A DNA stretch of 64,000 nt from Reticulitermes speratus (GCA_021186555.1 JAJKFL010000011.1:6516501-6580500); one strand, 5' to 3'; shown: positions 30,984-42,284, numbered from the stretch's first letter. Program-made: numbers and translations. The notes: generated by a model from the letters alone, not told the origin.

Positions 30984-31356
30984 GTGTGTCTGTCTCAGCA
31001 ATAAGTCACCAACAAATGCACAGAACTGTCATTAAAGTATAAATTAACCTTTTATCATTATTAAAATACTCAAAGTTTGTAAATGCCAAACAGGCCAAAT
31101 TAGTACATCAATATAGAAACACCAAGAAGAAATTACTAAAATCAAATGCGGCCATCTGGTTTAACAACGTCAGTAGATCCGAACAACTTACACCTTCCTA
31201 CATCGACATTAAGGTCAGTGGAGACAATGAAATAGGGTATTTTAATAATGATAAAAGGTTAATTTATACCTTTAATGACAGTTTTGTGAATTTGTTGGTG
31301 ACTTATTGCTGATTATAGAAATGCACGGTGATTTAAGATTTAAAGTGTGTCTGTCT
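30984..31356 (+). mobile_element. Penelope-like mini-element with 12-bp TSD
   Basis: The element is 30996-31344 (349 bp), flanked by perfect GTGTGTCTGTCT at 30984-30995 and 31345-31356. Inverted arms of about 72 bp (AATAAGTCACCAAC.. facing GTTGGTGACTTATT) enclose an open stretch at about 31083-31232 reading NAKQAKLVHQYRNTKKKLLK and then a TPSYIDIKVSGDNE motif. This resembles the coiled, basic N-terminal region of Penelope-like proteins, by memory only. The right end has the tail ATGCACGGTGATTT shared with related hairpins. No ATG or RT core, so non-autonomous. Confidence 0.72.
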
Positions 31357-31434
31357 GTTATTAGCTGTTCCTGCTTGCTTAAACTTTCCTTGTGGCGTCT
31401 TTTCTTAGCTGTCTTTCCTTTTATTTTTCTTACA

Positions 31435-31899
31435 AGACATTAGCAAGACAGGCAGTGTACGTCTAATGTAACATTGAAGCGCTTTCGCGTAACCACTGTT
31501 GCTGTGGAAAAGCAATAAGTATTACATATCCTGAGTGTGTGTCTGTAGCCTTAGTTATCTAGCACGCAAAGCGCATGCGCCATATTATATTGTCATCTGT
31601 GGCCTGTCCGGCTCTACCATATTTTTCCACATTATCTCATGAAGGGCACGATTTTAGGAAAAAAGTTATTGAACATAAAATATGTGTTTTGATTTTCTTT
31701 GCAACTTTTGGCTAAAATATTTCTCATTTTGTGAAGAATTGTGGGAGATATTATCATAAATGTACATAGGTCTTCACGTAAAGTACCCGTTATTCTTGTC
31801 AGATATTAATGAAACTTGAATTATCTCATCAGATTTTCGAAAAATGCTCAAATGGCAAATTTTATGAAAATCCGTCCAGTGGGAGCCGAGTTTCTCCAG

Positions 31900-31930
<31 letters not shown>

Positions 31931-31931
31931 A
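31435..31931 (+). repeat. CAGA-tailed dispersed repeat, copy 2
   Basis: About 0.5 kb: AGACAGGCAGTGTACGTCTA, CGCAAAGCGCATGCGCCATA, TTATCTCATGAAGGGCACGA and AAATCCGTCCAGTGGGAGCC, ending in GGACGGACAGACAGACAGAC. It matches 55445-55925 in inverse orientation along its whole length. The AAATCCGTCCAG..(CAGA)n ending recalls 3' ends of insect SINEs and LINEs, but no promoter or frame is visible. Confidence 0.7.
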
Positions 31932-31991
31932 TGAAAATCTAGTATTTGTTTTTCTCAATTTGTGATCGTGCCTTGGAAAACAGGTAAATAG

Positions 31992-32259
31992 TAAGAATGT
32001 AACTCGTGATTTAACACTTCCGCATCTGTGTAAATGAGGTCTTGGCTCTTCTGGGATGTTACGCAACTTTGATTGGTATTTACTTATCGACGTTTCGGGG
32101 GAGCCTGTCGGTCCCATTTTCGACGGCCAAGCAGTCCAGGAAGACTGGACCGCTTGACCCCTGAAGACGGGTCCGATAAAATGTCCCGAAACGTCGGTAA
32201 CTAAATACTAATCAAAGCAGCGAAACATCCCAGAAGAGCGAAGACTTTAGGAATGTAAT
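31992..32259. mobile_element. Hairpin element H1, near-intact hammerhead, 12-bp TSD
   Basis: The element is 32004-32247, flanked by TAAGAATGTAAC and TAGGAATGTAAT (10/12). Inverted arms GGCTCTTCTGGGATGTTACG and the facing ACATCCCAGAAGAGCGAAGA. The right arm holds CTGAAGA..GTCCCGAAACGTCGG (32153-32200); the left arm has a mutated counterpart (CGAAAAT). Confidence 0.75.
32153..32200 (+). ncRNA. Hammerhead ribozyme-like motif
   Basis: CTGAAGA at 32161-32167, stem II CGGG..TCCCG region with a CCGATAAAAT loop, GAAACGTCGGT. Stem I pairs ACC with GGT across a bulged C. UC precedes the predicted cut. Confidence 0.55.
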
Positions 32260-32289
32260 TTTTCATACAAATGTAAACAAAAAGCAGAT

Positions 32290-32332
32290 CACTGAAGATG
32301 ATGCCATTACAAGTTGTCGAAAGCGTGTGACC
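32290..32332 (+). ncRNA. Degenerate hammerhead-like motif
   Basis: CTGAAGA at 32292-32298, weak stem II (GAT..GTC), GAAAGCGTGTGA; stem I TCA/TGA. G replaces the base at the cut site, so it should be inactive. Confidence 0.4.
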
Positions 32333-32339
32333 AAAAATT

Positions 32340-35300
32340 GGGTTATAAAAAGTGTAGAAATGGTAAACAGAAAATATAAGAAAAGGATGAGGTGAAAGGC
32401 CACAGGTTATGCTTCAGATATGGCGGTAAATATGAGTCAAAGGCGTTGATTCAAGACTTGTAGGATGAGTTCTGCTTCTTGTGCTGCTTGACCCTGAGGA
32501 TCATCGAAAACCTCGGCAACTGCTCACTCATCGACATGGCTTTGACATCTCTTAACACTGCATTTGCAGCAACACTGCTGTCAGAACCCAATCTTACACG
32601 GAACAAAGCTCACTATTTAAATAAACGTCCCGGAAAATAATGGTGATGTCACTTGTGTGACGTAAGACCGATGACGAGCTCACACTTACCCTGTTGTGTG
32701 TTTGTTTACTGTTTTTACAAGATGAAAGGCGTGCTCCAGTGGAATACATATATTTGCAACGATATGTTTCTGGCTGCAATCTAGCAGAACATATTTCTGT
32801 TTTTTTGGCGGGGGGTGGGGGGGGGAGTTCTTTCTCTTGGATGATATATCTAAAATTAACCCATGAAAAGATTATGGTAGAGAAGTAATATACATCATTG
32901 GAAAAAAATAAATAATGGGCCTAATTGACACTCATGATTAAGTTATATAAACCTAAAAAATGTATTTATATTGCTCGTTTAAGATTTAAATACCGCGTCA
33001 CGTGTCTAGCAGTTAGCTATAGCAGCCATAGCGTGAAGAAGATTATTATTAAAGTAACTGAATTTAAATTACGTACATACAAGTTGTGCACGTTGAAACA
33101 GTAAAATATTTAACCATCAAGACTTACAGCGGCGTAATCTTAATAAGCGTTTATAATTGTGCTTAATAAGCTTGATGCTGGGTAATTTCTTTCGGATTTC
33201 AACGGATCAGAAGGAACTTGTAAATAAGAAACTAACGCTTCCTAACACAATTATATGAGAAACAAAACGTTAAAATCCACAATCTTGCCTCAATCGAGGT
33301 AAAGGAAGTACGTTAAATATGTTAGCTTCCGTTGGCCTCCGCTTGAGATAGCACTGTCAATTGTTCAATTTAGGTTTCTTGTTAAAAATAACTTTTTAAA
33401 AAAGAACTAATAAAAATAAAGAAGACTGCCACAATGCTGAATCATAAGCTTTCTATAAAGTCTGTCCTCGAAAGATTTTTCGGTAGTTCAGTAGATCATG
33501 ACGTCGCAGACAGAGCTTAACGTATAAGTATATATATAATATATATATATGATTCGTGCGAAATATCGTGCAGCTCCACTTGATTTAGAAGTATGATTAT
33601 GTATCTAATTACATGAATAAGAAACAAATTGTGATTGCCTCTTTACAATATCTGCATGTGATGTACACAAACAAGGCCAATAACGTAAGCAGGATTAAAA
33701 AAGGCAAAGAGGGTTTTGGAAAACTTCTGTAGTCCAGTTTGGAATACAGCTTATTGTGTTATTTTTTCATATTTCGTGCTGCAAATATTCCATTTACGCT
33801 ATTAACAATGATTCTTCTTTGCTGATTGACCGGCCGAGCGAAGGTTACAGCTAGGAGTTTCTCTCTGACAGACATTGCTAGTGAGATTTCTGTCACACCA
33901 GACCAAATTCAGCAGTGATTAACGTGGTGTTTGGTTATATACGATCGTTATTTTATTGCAACAAGTATAATTTGCCAGTTCCTCTCGCCTCACCCGACGG
34001 CCCACGCCCCCGGTGGAATAGCGGTGGGACGTTACAATCGACATTAGCCAGATAAAATAAGGAACCTTTTAATTCGGAAGTAAACAGCCAGTACACTTTG
34101 AGCCCAGGTTACAAAATTTTATGTTTCTTGTCACCTCGCATATAAGAAAAGGAACAATTTTGGTTTAATTACATACCGAGGGAGGGGTAGGACACCAGCG
34201 TTCATAAATTGTATTGCCCACAGAATAATTGTACATACCTGTACTTGAAAAATGGCAACACGAACAGAGTCAGGCAGGGGGTGGGCGACCCGAGCAGATG
34301 TGAGACATCAATGGCGGGTGTTGGGGGATCAGCACGTGCCTGTACTGAGGGTCACGCGACACAGAAATCTCTGCACCCGGAGCCACCTTGACTCCCAAAA
34401 ACAACCCCTACACTGGCCTTCCTGGCTTGTCTGTTCACCCTCCTTTCTCCTCTACCTTCATCGTCGAGTTATTCAATTTTCAACCCCCCCATCCCCCTTC
34501 TGTTTTCCCCCTTTCCCTTCTACACAACTTGTATTCTCCCTGTGGCAATGCCAACGGCTCTGGACTGGCAAGTCCCTTCCTTTCGTCATCGCAGCCATCA
34601 CCTGCCTGCAGTATTGTGTGCATGGGGTTCAAGTTGATTTGCAAGAGAGAGACGGGTGGTCGGTTAGCTTTTAGCAGCGGCAGACAGAGGGGAGGTCACA
34701 AAAAAAAAAGTGAAAATCCTGCATGAATTTAAGGTTTAAATGGTGAGGTACCCCTAACTAAGACGAGGAAGAGGGGGCATGGTACCCAGCATCACCTGCA
34801 TATATGGGTACACAGAGAATAGAATATGAAATGAGGCGAACCTGGTGATCGAGCCACGCGACTGTCGTCCGCCCGCATGTTTCCTTCTCCTACCGGACCG
34901 ATCTCAACTCATCCCAAATCGGCATCACTCAAGATCGGCAGTCAGACAGCCCAGGTTCAATAGCATTTGGTGTTTCCTCACAATGGCTGCAAACAGGGGG
35001 GCCCCGTCTTCATAACACAGCATTCTCTGCATAGGCACATTCAGCCAGGTGCAAGGTAATCGCTTGCAGATTCCGTCGGGTCTTGTCCTATAGGTGCATC
35101 CTGTTTCGTCCAGTTTCAAATTATTGTTTAACACTTTGCCCCCCACCCTTCCCCCAACTCGTAAGTTGAGTGATATGAAGGGGTGAGTGTAGAGTATCTT
35201 CTGACATTTGCACAGTTCTGTATCCAGGTGCGCCCTACAATACAGATTGTAACATATGTGCTTCCTTGAACTCCGTAATTGTCCATTGCAACTCACTTAA

Positions 35301-35435
35301 GTTACTTCCGTCTAATTGTACCAAGTTTTAATCTGAAGTTTAATATTAGTGGATATTCGTTTTGTGAGGCCACAGTAGACAAGGTTCATGCGGTTTCTTG
35401 CCTCTGCTTAGTTGTCGCAAATTGATTTGCCTATA
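32340..35435. other. Feature-poor 3-kb interval
   Basis: No repeat family recognised. A G+C- and pyrimidine-rich stretch at 34190-34720 contains overlapping plus frames of 140 and 112 codons (34252-34674, 34388-34726), Pro/Ser/Phe-rich with no domain. A 123-codon minus frame at 34925-35296 has ten Cys residues in no known pattern. These could be LTR or host sequence. Confidence 0.4.
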
Positions 35436-35439
35436 TTAA

Positions 35440-35657
35440 GTGTTCTTTGTGATATACAAACTCTTTTAAAAGAATTTCCAGGTTACAGCAGAAAGCATCT
35501 GTCAATTTATTAATTTTATTTCAAATAAACGACCGAGCAGACTATAATGTGTTCTTTGTGATATACAAACTCTTTTAAAAGAATTTCCAGGTTACAGCAG
35601 AAAGCATCTGTCAATTTATTAATTTTATTTCAAATAAACGACCGAGCAGACTATAAT
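35440..35657. repeat. 109-bp perfect tandem duplication
   Basis: 35440-35548 is repeated at 35549-35657 with no difference visible. Unit starts GTGTTCTTTGTGATATACAA and ends CGAGCAGACTATAAT. Identity implies a very recent duplication or an assembly artefact. Confidence 0.95.
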
Positions 35658-35659
35658 AG

Positions 35660-37040
35660 CAGTAAAACTGCACATGTATTCGGGAGGTGGCGGTGAATTT
35701 TTAGACAGTTACTGGATATCATGGGTAAGATCTTGCTTAGTTTTCCTCAAGCACTAAATCCTACGTATGTATAAAACAGTAAAACGTCCGTCAGACATGC
35801 ATCAAGTTGCCTCAAGCTTCTGATATACTTACATATTCTTACCATTAACTACTTACGATTATCAAAATATTAAAATCTATATAATCTGAATTCAGAGTCG
35901 TTAAATAAGCTACAAATATATCAGGATCATAAACAAATAAAATATTTGTATATCCTATCTCCTCACCTAAAATTTACAAAATAATTTGAACAAGACAAGC
36001 TTCTTTTAAGAAAAATAAAAAAAAAATAATAGTTCTGACGACACATGACTGTCCAAAATGAACGAAAATAGCCGGACAATAAGAAAATACAGCCTGTGTA
36101 ATCTTAAAATAATATATAAATAAGTTCCATATTTTATATAAAATATATAGGCCTATAAATATTTTACGTTTTAATGTAAGTATTGCTAAAGTTATGTAAG
36201 ATTTTTCAGCGCCACTTGTTAATTTATAAAATATCTCCAACATGATATGAGTTTATTGAAACTCATTGTAGATTAATTAAATGATATTCAGAACTAATAT
36301 GTATGGGTTTTATGTGTAGAATTTGACGTACACGATCATACAGTGAATCAACTTAAGATCAAATATATTTATTGAGTTGTGATTCGTTCTTTACAATTCT
36401 CCTTGCCCGTGTTCATTTAATATCATTTAATACTAAAAAATTACAATTTTTTCTTCTCTCCAGTAATGTTCTTAATACCTAATTCCAACAACCCCCCCCC
36501 CCCCACCCGGAGCCTGTACCAATGGCTATGTCGTACTGACTTATTTTACATTTGTTAGTAGATGAAGCATATTTTATTTGAATGTAAACAGTCATTTGAA
36601 ATAGCATATTTTGGAATATTTAGGCTATCATGTACCATGCTGTTACACATGTCCCAACTCTGTAGGCAGATAGACATTTCCTTCAACCTGGAACGTTATC
36701 AACTTGCTAAACCCTAATGAAGCATTCACTCTTTGTTACCTTCTCATCATTTTGTCCTCGGCTCAAGTGCAAAGCCATTCTGCCTACTTTTCCTTTCTCA
36801 TATGGTTCTTCATTGTTGACAAAGAACTATATCGGAATTGCGCAGAAGGTGGAATCAGACTGGGGCAGGCCGGTCGCTAGCAGCTGGTACCTTCCGAGTT
36901 CCTTTCATCTTCCCTTTGGATTACAGCCTTTCCCCCTTGGCACGCTCCTTGCCCTCAAATCAAAGCACACCCTCTGGTGGGGTCACCGCTGTATACACAA
37001 CCAGCACATCCCTGCGGCTGCAGTTGGTTCCCGTTACCGA
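35660..37040. other. No recognised feature
   Basis: A/T-rich to 36700, with a poly-C run at 36490-36504. 36717-37050 is more balanced, with frames up to 111 codons but no domain. Confidence 0.4.
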
Positions 37041-37044
37041 GGTA

Positions 37045-37700
37045 AAACCTAAAGTTCAGCCTAGAACAGGCCATGAAGGCCCACAAGGGAAGTGGAGGTA
37101 CAGCTGTACTCTTTCTTTAACCTCAGCCCTAGATGGGCTTGTCGCCCTCGGTGGACTAGTAGTTAGCGTGCTCGCCACTGGACCCAAGGTTCGCGGGTTC
37201 GATCCCGAGTCCCGAGCACCACTTCCTTCGAGGGGAAGTAAAGCCGTCGGTCCCATGACGTAGATTTACGGCATGTAAAAGAACCTTACGGGCATGAATA
37301 GAAATGTTTCGTAAGCAAAATTCAGCGGCCACACCCAAGTCTCCTGTCTGCCTGCTAGATGGCTCTGGCAGTCACATCAGGATTGAGTAGAACTTGTGCG
37401 GTCAGTGGGCTGGTCACTCACTACATCAACGCACATGACCATAGAAACCTCCGAAAGGAGGCCCCTATGTTCCGCGTTGGAGCGACAGGGACAAACAACA
37501 ACAACTAGATGGGCTTGGGTGGTCAACGTAAACCGCTTTACCACCGGCAAAGAGACCTGGTACCCACTTTACAGGATGCTGGTTGGGCCCCAGCGCCGGT
37601 CTGGACGGGTGCGGAAAATCTCGCCCCCCAGAGGAATCCGATCCCCGGACCGTCCAGCTGTTAGCAAGTCGCTATACCGACTATGCTTTCTCGGCTAAAT
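37045..37700 (-). mobile_element. SINE A split by SINE E
   Basis: SINE A body at 37045-37141 (AACAGGCCATGAAGGCCCAC, AACCTCAGCCCTAGATGGGC) resumes at 37505-37700 with AACCGCTTTACCACCGGCAA, GGCCCCAGCGCCGGTCTGGA and head GACCGTCCAGCTGTTAGCAA GTCGCTATACCGAC. The break is exactly the 13-bp duplication described for 37142-37504. Confidence 0.88.
37142..37504 (+). mobile_element. SINE E, nested, 13-bp TSD
   Basis: Flanked by perfect CTAGATGGGCTTG at 37129-37141 and 37505-37517. A tRNA-like head (CTCGGTGGACTAGTAGTTAG CG, B box GCGGGTTCGATCCCGAG) is followed by a 270-bp body containing GACGTAGATTTACGGCATGT and CATCAACGCACATGACCATA, ending in GACAAACAACAACAA. It is the only copy of this family seen here and looks young. 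Confidence 0.88.
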
Positions 37701-37890
37701 CCGTGACCGAGTAAGGTTTAAATTTTCTGCATCAACTGCTATAGTTACATGTTAGTGTCACATAGAATAGGGCTTGTGAATGGTAGAATGGAGGGAGGTT
37801 CATTTTAAGGCAGGATATCAGAAACACAACAAATAAAATGACAGATATGCTTTTGTCTGAGTATAAAATGTATTCCTGTGTCCGAAACTA

Positions 37891-38089
37891 GATTTCAGGC
37901 TTCCGCCGCGATGTTGATAATATCTGCGCCCTTCTGGGATTTTACGCGGTGTCGTGTGGTAATTATTTACCGACGTTTCGGGACAACGTTTCGGTCCCAT
38001 CTTCAAGGGTCACGAGTCTTAACCCTTTCCCAAAACGTCGGTAAACAATTACCACACGACGCCGCGTAATATCCCAGAAGAACGCAGAT
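37891..38089. mobile_element. Hairpin element H3 with tail
   Basis: Asymmetric tail GCTTCCGCCGCGATGTTGAT at the left, then inverted arms (CTTCTGGGATTTTACGCGGT, GTCGTGTGGTAATTATTTAC facing AATTACCACACGACGCCGCG, ATATCCCAGAAGAACGCAGA). The left arm has a hammerhead-like motif at 37974-38016 (minus strand CTTGAAGA..GTCCCGAAACGTCG). The right-arm counterpart is truncated to CCCAAAACGTCGG. Confidence 0.75.
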
Positions 38090-38099
38090 CTCATCCTGA

Positions 38100-38575
38100 T
38101 TTCGAGTCTGGGACCGTGCAAGCGAAATTCGTATTTTTCACGGAAGTTCTAATTAACGTTACAGTGTAAAGTTGAAGGTAAATTCATCCCTGTGCACGCC
38201 ATAAAAGGCCTGTGAGGAATCAAATTACAGCTACACCCTCCTTAACCACAACGCCAGAGGGAGGTGAGTGGTCAGTTGAAACGCCTCGGCCGCTTGACGT
38301 ACGGGATAAATCCCGCGGTAACCATTCAGCCGACAGAGCCACTTTGGACGAGTTCAACAAGAAATCCTCTGCCCCTACAAGTGATCGAACCACTCCTCAG
38401 TAGCCCGTAGCCTATTAGCTGAACCGACTACGCAAGTCCATCTGCTTTAAATGCACTTCTACCATGTTCGATTTTCAAGGGAGCAGCTCATTTGTTACTT
38501 TAGAAAAACAATTGTTGATAAGGGGTAAAGGCTTCTGTCGAGATTCAAACGAGAGTCCTCTTGAATACAAGTTCA
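38100..38575. other. No firm feature; SINE-like traces
   Basis: 38185-38440 has antisense SINE A/D-like blocks (CTTAACCACAACGCCAGAGG, GGCCGCTTGACGTACGGGAT) and a terminal ACTACGCAAGTCC, probably a decayed SINE. Confidence 0.35.
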
Positions 38576-38583
38576 TCTAATCT

Positions 38584-38718
38584 TCTTAGTAGAAGAATAA
38601 GAAGAAGAAGTGGTGGTGGTGACAGTTTTGGTTTTGGTGGTCGTTTTGGTGGTAGTGGTGGTGGCGACTTTGATGGTGATGTAGTAGTGGTGGTGGTTGT
38701 GTAGTAGTAGTAGTAAAA
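38584..38718. repeat. Imperfect trinucleotide-rich tract
   Basis: A mixture of GAA, GGT, TGG and GTA triplets. The Pro/Thr/Tyr-rich minus frame across it is a repeat translation. Confidence 0.85.
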
Positions 38719-38748
38719 TACAGCCATTGTCGTTAAAATTAGTCTATA

Positions 38749-38985
38749 CTGTGAGGTCTTCGCTCTTCTAGGATGTTACACAGCGTTGATTGGTAGTTCG
38801 TTACCGACGTTTCGGGACAGCCTATCTGTTCCATCTTCACGGGTCAAGCAATTCAGCCCTTAAAGATGGTACCAAAAGTCTATCCCGAAACATCGGTAAC
38901 TAACTACCAATCAACGCTGCGTAACATCCCAGAAGAACGAAGACCCCGTTTACACCGCGGCGGAAGCCTGAAACCACTCTCCGTC
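38749..38985. mobile_element. Hairpin element H2 with paired hammerhead-like motifs
   Basis: Arms GGTCTTCGCTCTTCTAGGAT and ATCCCAGAAGAACGAAGACC face each other; inner GATTGGTAGTTCGTTACCGA faces TAACTAACTACCAATCAACG. Motifs: 38808-38851 minus (CGTGAAGA..GTCCCGAAACGTCGG) and 38860-38902 plus (CTTAAAGA..ATCCCGAAACATCGG), both with a mutated core. The right tail CGCGGCGGAAGCCTGAAAC is the H-family end. Confidence 0.75.
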
Positions 38986-39005
38986 CACACCCTTTGCAGC
39001 GTTAG

Positions 39006-39436
39006 AAAGGCCTGTAACTAACGCTTTGCACTGAGCTAGCACAAGGTCTGTAAATATCGCTTTGCACTGAGCTAGCACAAGGTCTGTAACTACCGCTTTG
39101 CACTGAGCTAGCACAAGGTCTGTAACTACCGCTTTGCACTGAGCTAGCACAAGGTCTGTAACTACCGCTCTGCGCTGAGCTAGCACAAGGTCTGTAACTA
39201 CCGCTCTGCACTGAGCTAGCACAAGGTCTGTAAATATCGCTTGCACTGAGCTAGCACAAGGTCTGTAACTACCGCTCTGCACTGAGCTAGCACAAGGTCT
39301 GTAAATATCGCTTTGCACTGAGCTAGCACAAGGTCTGTAACTACCGCTTTGCACTGAGCTAGCACAAGGTCTGTAACTACCGCTCTGCGCTGAGCTAGCA
39401 CAAGGTCTATAACTACCGCTTTGCACTGAGCTAGCA
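39006..39436. repeat. 36-bp minisatellite, 12 units
   Basis: Unit contains CTGAGCTAGCACAAGGTCTG followed by TAACTACCGCTTTGCA. Unit 7 is 35 bp. Two variant positions (AACTACC/AATATC and TTTGCAC/TCTGCAC/TCTGCGC) alternate along the array. 36 is divisible by 3, so minus-strand frames stay open as 12-residue repeats (QSGSYRPCASSV); this is a by-product, not evidence of a protein. Its left edge lies just past the H2 tail. Confidence 0.95.
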
Positions 39437-39664
39437 CGAGCAAAACTCCAGTAAAACCCGGAAGAAGAAGTCTGTTCACGTTAAGATGTTAAGATAACTT
39501 TAGACGTAACTGGTTTGCCGTAAGCTACAAGGATGTCACTGGCTGTGTTAGCCGCCAGCGATCGCTGTCCACGTACAGCAGCTGGTGGGCAACGCCTCCA
39601 GCCATCACGACCGAGCGGTGGCGACCTGTCGGTCGACTTTCACGCAGTTTTCACGCTTCGCGTC

Positions 39665-39840
39665 AGAATAGCAATCATTATAGCGACTGGCCGTGGGCTG
39701 GGTAACCAGGGTTCGATTCCTGTCAAGGGCAGGTATTTTTCTCTTCAGCACCATTTCTATTCCAGCAAGCTGCAGCTCCCCCCTCCCCCCCGGGGCCCCG
39801 TGTTTTTATCTGTGATAAGGCGACACAAGCCCTAAGCTCA
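39665..39840 (+). mobile_element. tRNA-derived SINE remnant
   Basis: TATAGCGACTGGCCGTGGGC, then B box AGGGTTCGATTCCTGTCAAG and a short body ending in CCCCGGGGCCCCGTG. The A box is incomplete. Confidence 0.5.
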
Positions 39841-39844
39841 CCGC

Positions 39845-40577
39845 TATCTACATGTTGTGCTGTAAAGAATGCGGGGATATATAGAAATTACGTCAAATTT
39901 TCTTCGCCCCCCCCCCAATACCTCTTAATTGAGTAGGGTTAATTAAGAAGTTGTGCAGTGATGCTTGGTCACATGTTCTGCAAAGAAATATGTTGACATA
40001 ACCTAACAACAGTAATTTACAGTATGTGCAAAATTGTGAACGATAAAAAATGTGACCACACAAGATTAAGTATTTTGACCATCTGAACGTGTCCGAAAGC
40101 GTCTCATTGTCATTTTGTACGTATATATATCACATCTTTTCTTAATCTTCAAAGAATTATTGATTGTTTATAGATGTCGTCCCGGTCTTTGCCCAGTTGT
40201 TTAGTGGAACAAATTAGTAAAGTATGAAGATTTGCGCTTCAAAATCAATACAATCCCAATGTTTCAACATACGACAACAGAGGATAAATTATTCTTTTCC
40301 TGATAAATTTATTTCTGTATAATTTTCGTGGCTAGAAAGATGGAATTAAATTGACACTTAAAAACCAATTTTCCATATGTAACGTATTTCTAATATACAA
40401 TCATCAATACCACATATACCTGCACCTGAAACTAGCAGGCGCATCTTGCAACTTCCATTTTTCAAGGCCACCTCATCTTTGTGTGCTGTTAGCTTCTGTG
40501 CTGTACGATGAATGAGCATGCATCCCCTGTGAGATGTGACCGGGTTCCCTCTTGGAGCTTGGGCTACTTCATCTTAA

Positions 40578-40611
<34 letters not shown>

Positions 40612-41665
40612 GAGTTCCTCTGCAACACATAAGACTTCCCCACATTCTGAACACCACTACCAAACGGCAACCTTGCAGGACACATTCAGTGTCTGTAAAC
40701 ATATACAATAGAAGCAAAGATATTCCTTGTATGGTGGATGTGTTTTCTGTTGTACAGGTATCTACCTGAACTTTCTGCTAAAGAAACAACCTTACCTTGC
40801 AGAAAGTGCGTTCCACTGAGGGGCTTTTGAGTTAGTTCTTCAGAATCTCAGCACCTGCGTATGAAATTTTACCTGTCGCATAAAAATTTGCATTGAGATA
40901 AAAACTGGTAAGGGGGAAATCATTGTTAGTTTCCGTACGCACAAAATAATATTTTCGTGAACAAAAAAAAAAATGTAACTTTCATAAACAACATTATCTG
41001 TCACGCTAGATGGAAATGTTTACGTATATAAATTATCTACTGAGGATTAATTTGATTTTATAAATGCTGTCCTTTAAACATCGTGGAATTTGAAAATGAT
41101 TTCTTACCAAATAGTTGTGGATTTCTTGATATGGATAAGATCTGATATTTTTTCGTACAATTCAAATGACCGCAAGAAAAACTGTAGAATATAACTTACA
41201 TTTCAGTGACCTGTATTCGTTTCGTCTGTCGAGAATAAAATTTTAAACATCTGCGTGACAAGACGGAGGTGCTTAAGCAGGTTTTCTTTGACTTTGCGAG
41301 GTATACCATCGCAAGCAAGCGGTTTCATCTGCCAAGCATTACGAAAACGTGCTATACGATGACTCTTACATGTTAAACTGCGTTCTAGTTTTTTCACAAC
41401 CCGCTGACGCTTTCCATTTTTTGTAGCCTTTGTGTCTCTTTTAAATCTTCTCCTACACTAGGTCTATTACTAGGAACCTGCCTCTATAAATGAAACTGAG
41501 TCACTGGATCCTAGTCCTTGTGTGGCTAATAGAGGCTAAGCTAGTCAAGAAATTATATTTCTCTTACATAACCCACAATATTCTACTGTTTTCAGTCTAC
41601 AAACTGTTGCCACCGATTCTGTACTGAGCTTGATAACTGAAGATTAAATCAACCTAATCTCTTCC
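39845..41665. other. No recognised feature
   Basis: About 1.8 kb, largely A/T-rich. It contains only the CT microsatellite at 40578-40611 and short poly-C at 39907. Confidence 0.45.
40578..40611. repeat. (CT)n microsatellite
   Basis: About sixteen CT units with one interruption. Confidence 0.95.
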
Positions 41666-41669
41666 TTTA

Positions 41670-41835
41670 AGGTTCATTTTAATATTATCCTCTCATCTAT
41701 GTCGCGGTCTCCCAGTCAGTCTCTTCCCTTCAGTACTTTTCGATTAAAATTTTTTGTTCGCTTTTCATTTCCCCATGCCTGCTACATCAATTTCGATTAT
41801 CCTAGTTATGTACATTTCCCACCTTCCTCTTACTT
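41670..41835 (-). mobile_element. RTE-like fragment, antisense, decayed
   Basis: The minus strand reads EGKRLTGRPRHR, then an EDNIKMNL block close to the [18 protein letters not shown] region, with upstream frame breaks. Confidence 0.55.
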
Positions 41836-41964
41836 CTGCGCAGACGCAAAAGACTTTACTCTTTTCTAAAGAATTAAGGCCGGCTATCGGACCAACCCTG
41901 CTTTCTACTTAATGGACAGCGGGGGCTCTTTCTCCTAGGGTAAAGTGGCCGGAGAAGGGGCATA

Positions 41965-42260
41965 TATTGTAAAATTTATAAAATACATCCGAATAAGATG
42001 GTATGGTCGTGTTGAAAGAATTCGAAACCGTATAGTGCCAAAACAGATTGCAAAAGCTACAATGGAAGGAACAAGGTAAAGAGGAAGACAACGTAAAAGA
42101 TGGACGAAGTTGGAGAGGATTTAAATATAATGGGGGGAAAAGACAGGCAGGCAATTGTCAGAGACCGTCGAGAATGGAGGAAGCCAAGGTCGACAACGGA
42201 AATTAGTGCTTGAGACGGAGGAGGAGGAGGAAGAGAAGAATAAGAAGAAAGCGGCCAGGT
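41965..42260 (+). mobile_element. RTE-related fragment with GGA-rich end
   Basis: The frame reads YIRIRWYGRVERIRNRIVPK, then GTR-stop-RGRQRKRWTKLE, and ends in a (GGA)n-type tract at 42212-42250. The MRWxGHVxRM and GRxRxRW blocks identify an RTE-type tail. The purine end is shared with 7550-8460. Confidence 0.65.
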
Positions 42261-42284
42261 CGTGAAGCTGAACATTCACCTCCA

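Noticed and set aside
33515..33550. Small TA-rich palindrome as a mobile element
   Set aside because: Only TA/AT simple sequence pairing with itself; no TSD or second copy.
34252..34674. 140-codon gene in G+C-rich region
   Set aside because: No domain, overlapping frames of similar length and low-complexity pyrimidine-rich sequence explain it.
38950..39426. 158-codon repetitive protein (12-residue repeats)
   Set aside because: Explained by a 36-bp minisatellite whose period is a multiple of three. The frame begins in hairpin-element sequence and several frames stay open.
39006..39436. CRISPR array
   Set aside because: Contiguous 36-bp tandem units without unique spacers and no cas genes.
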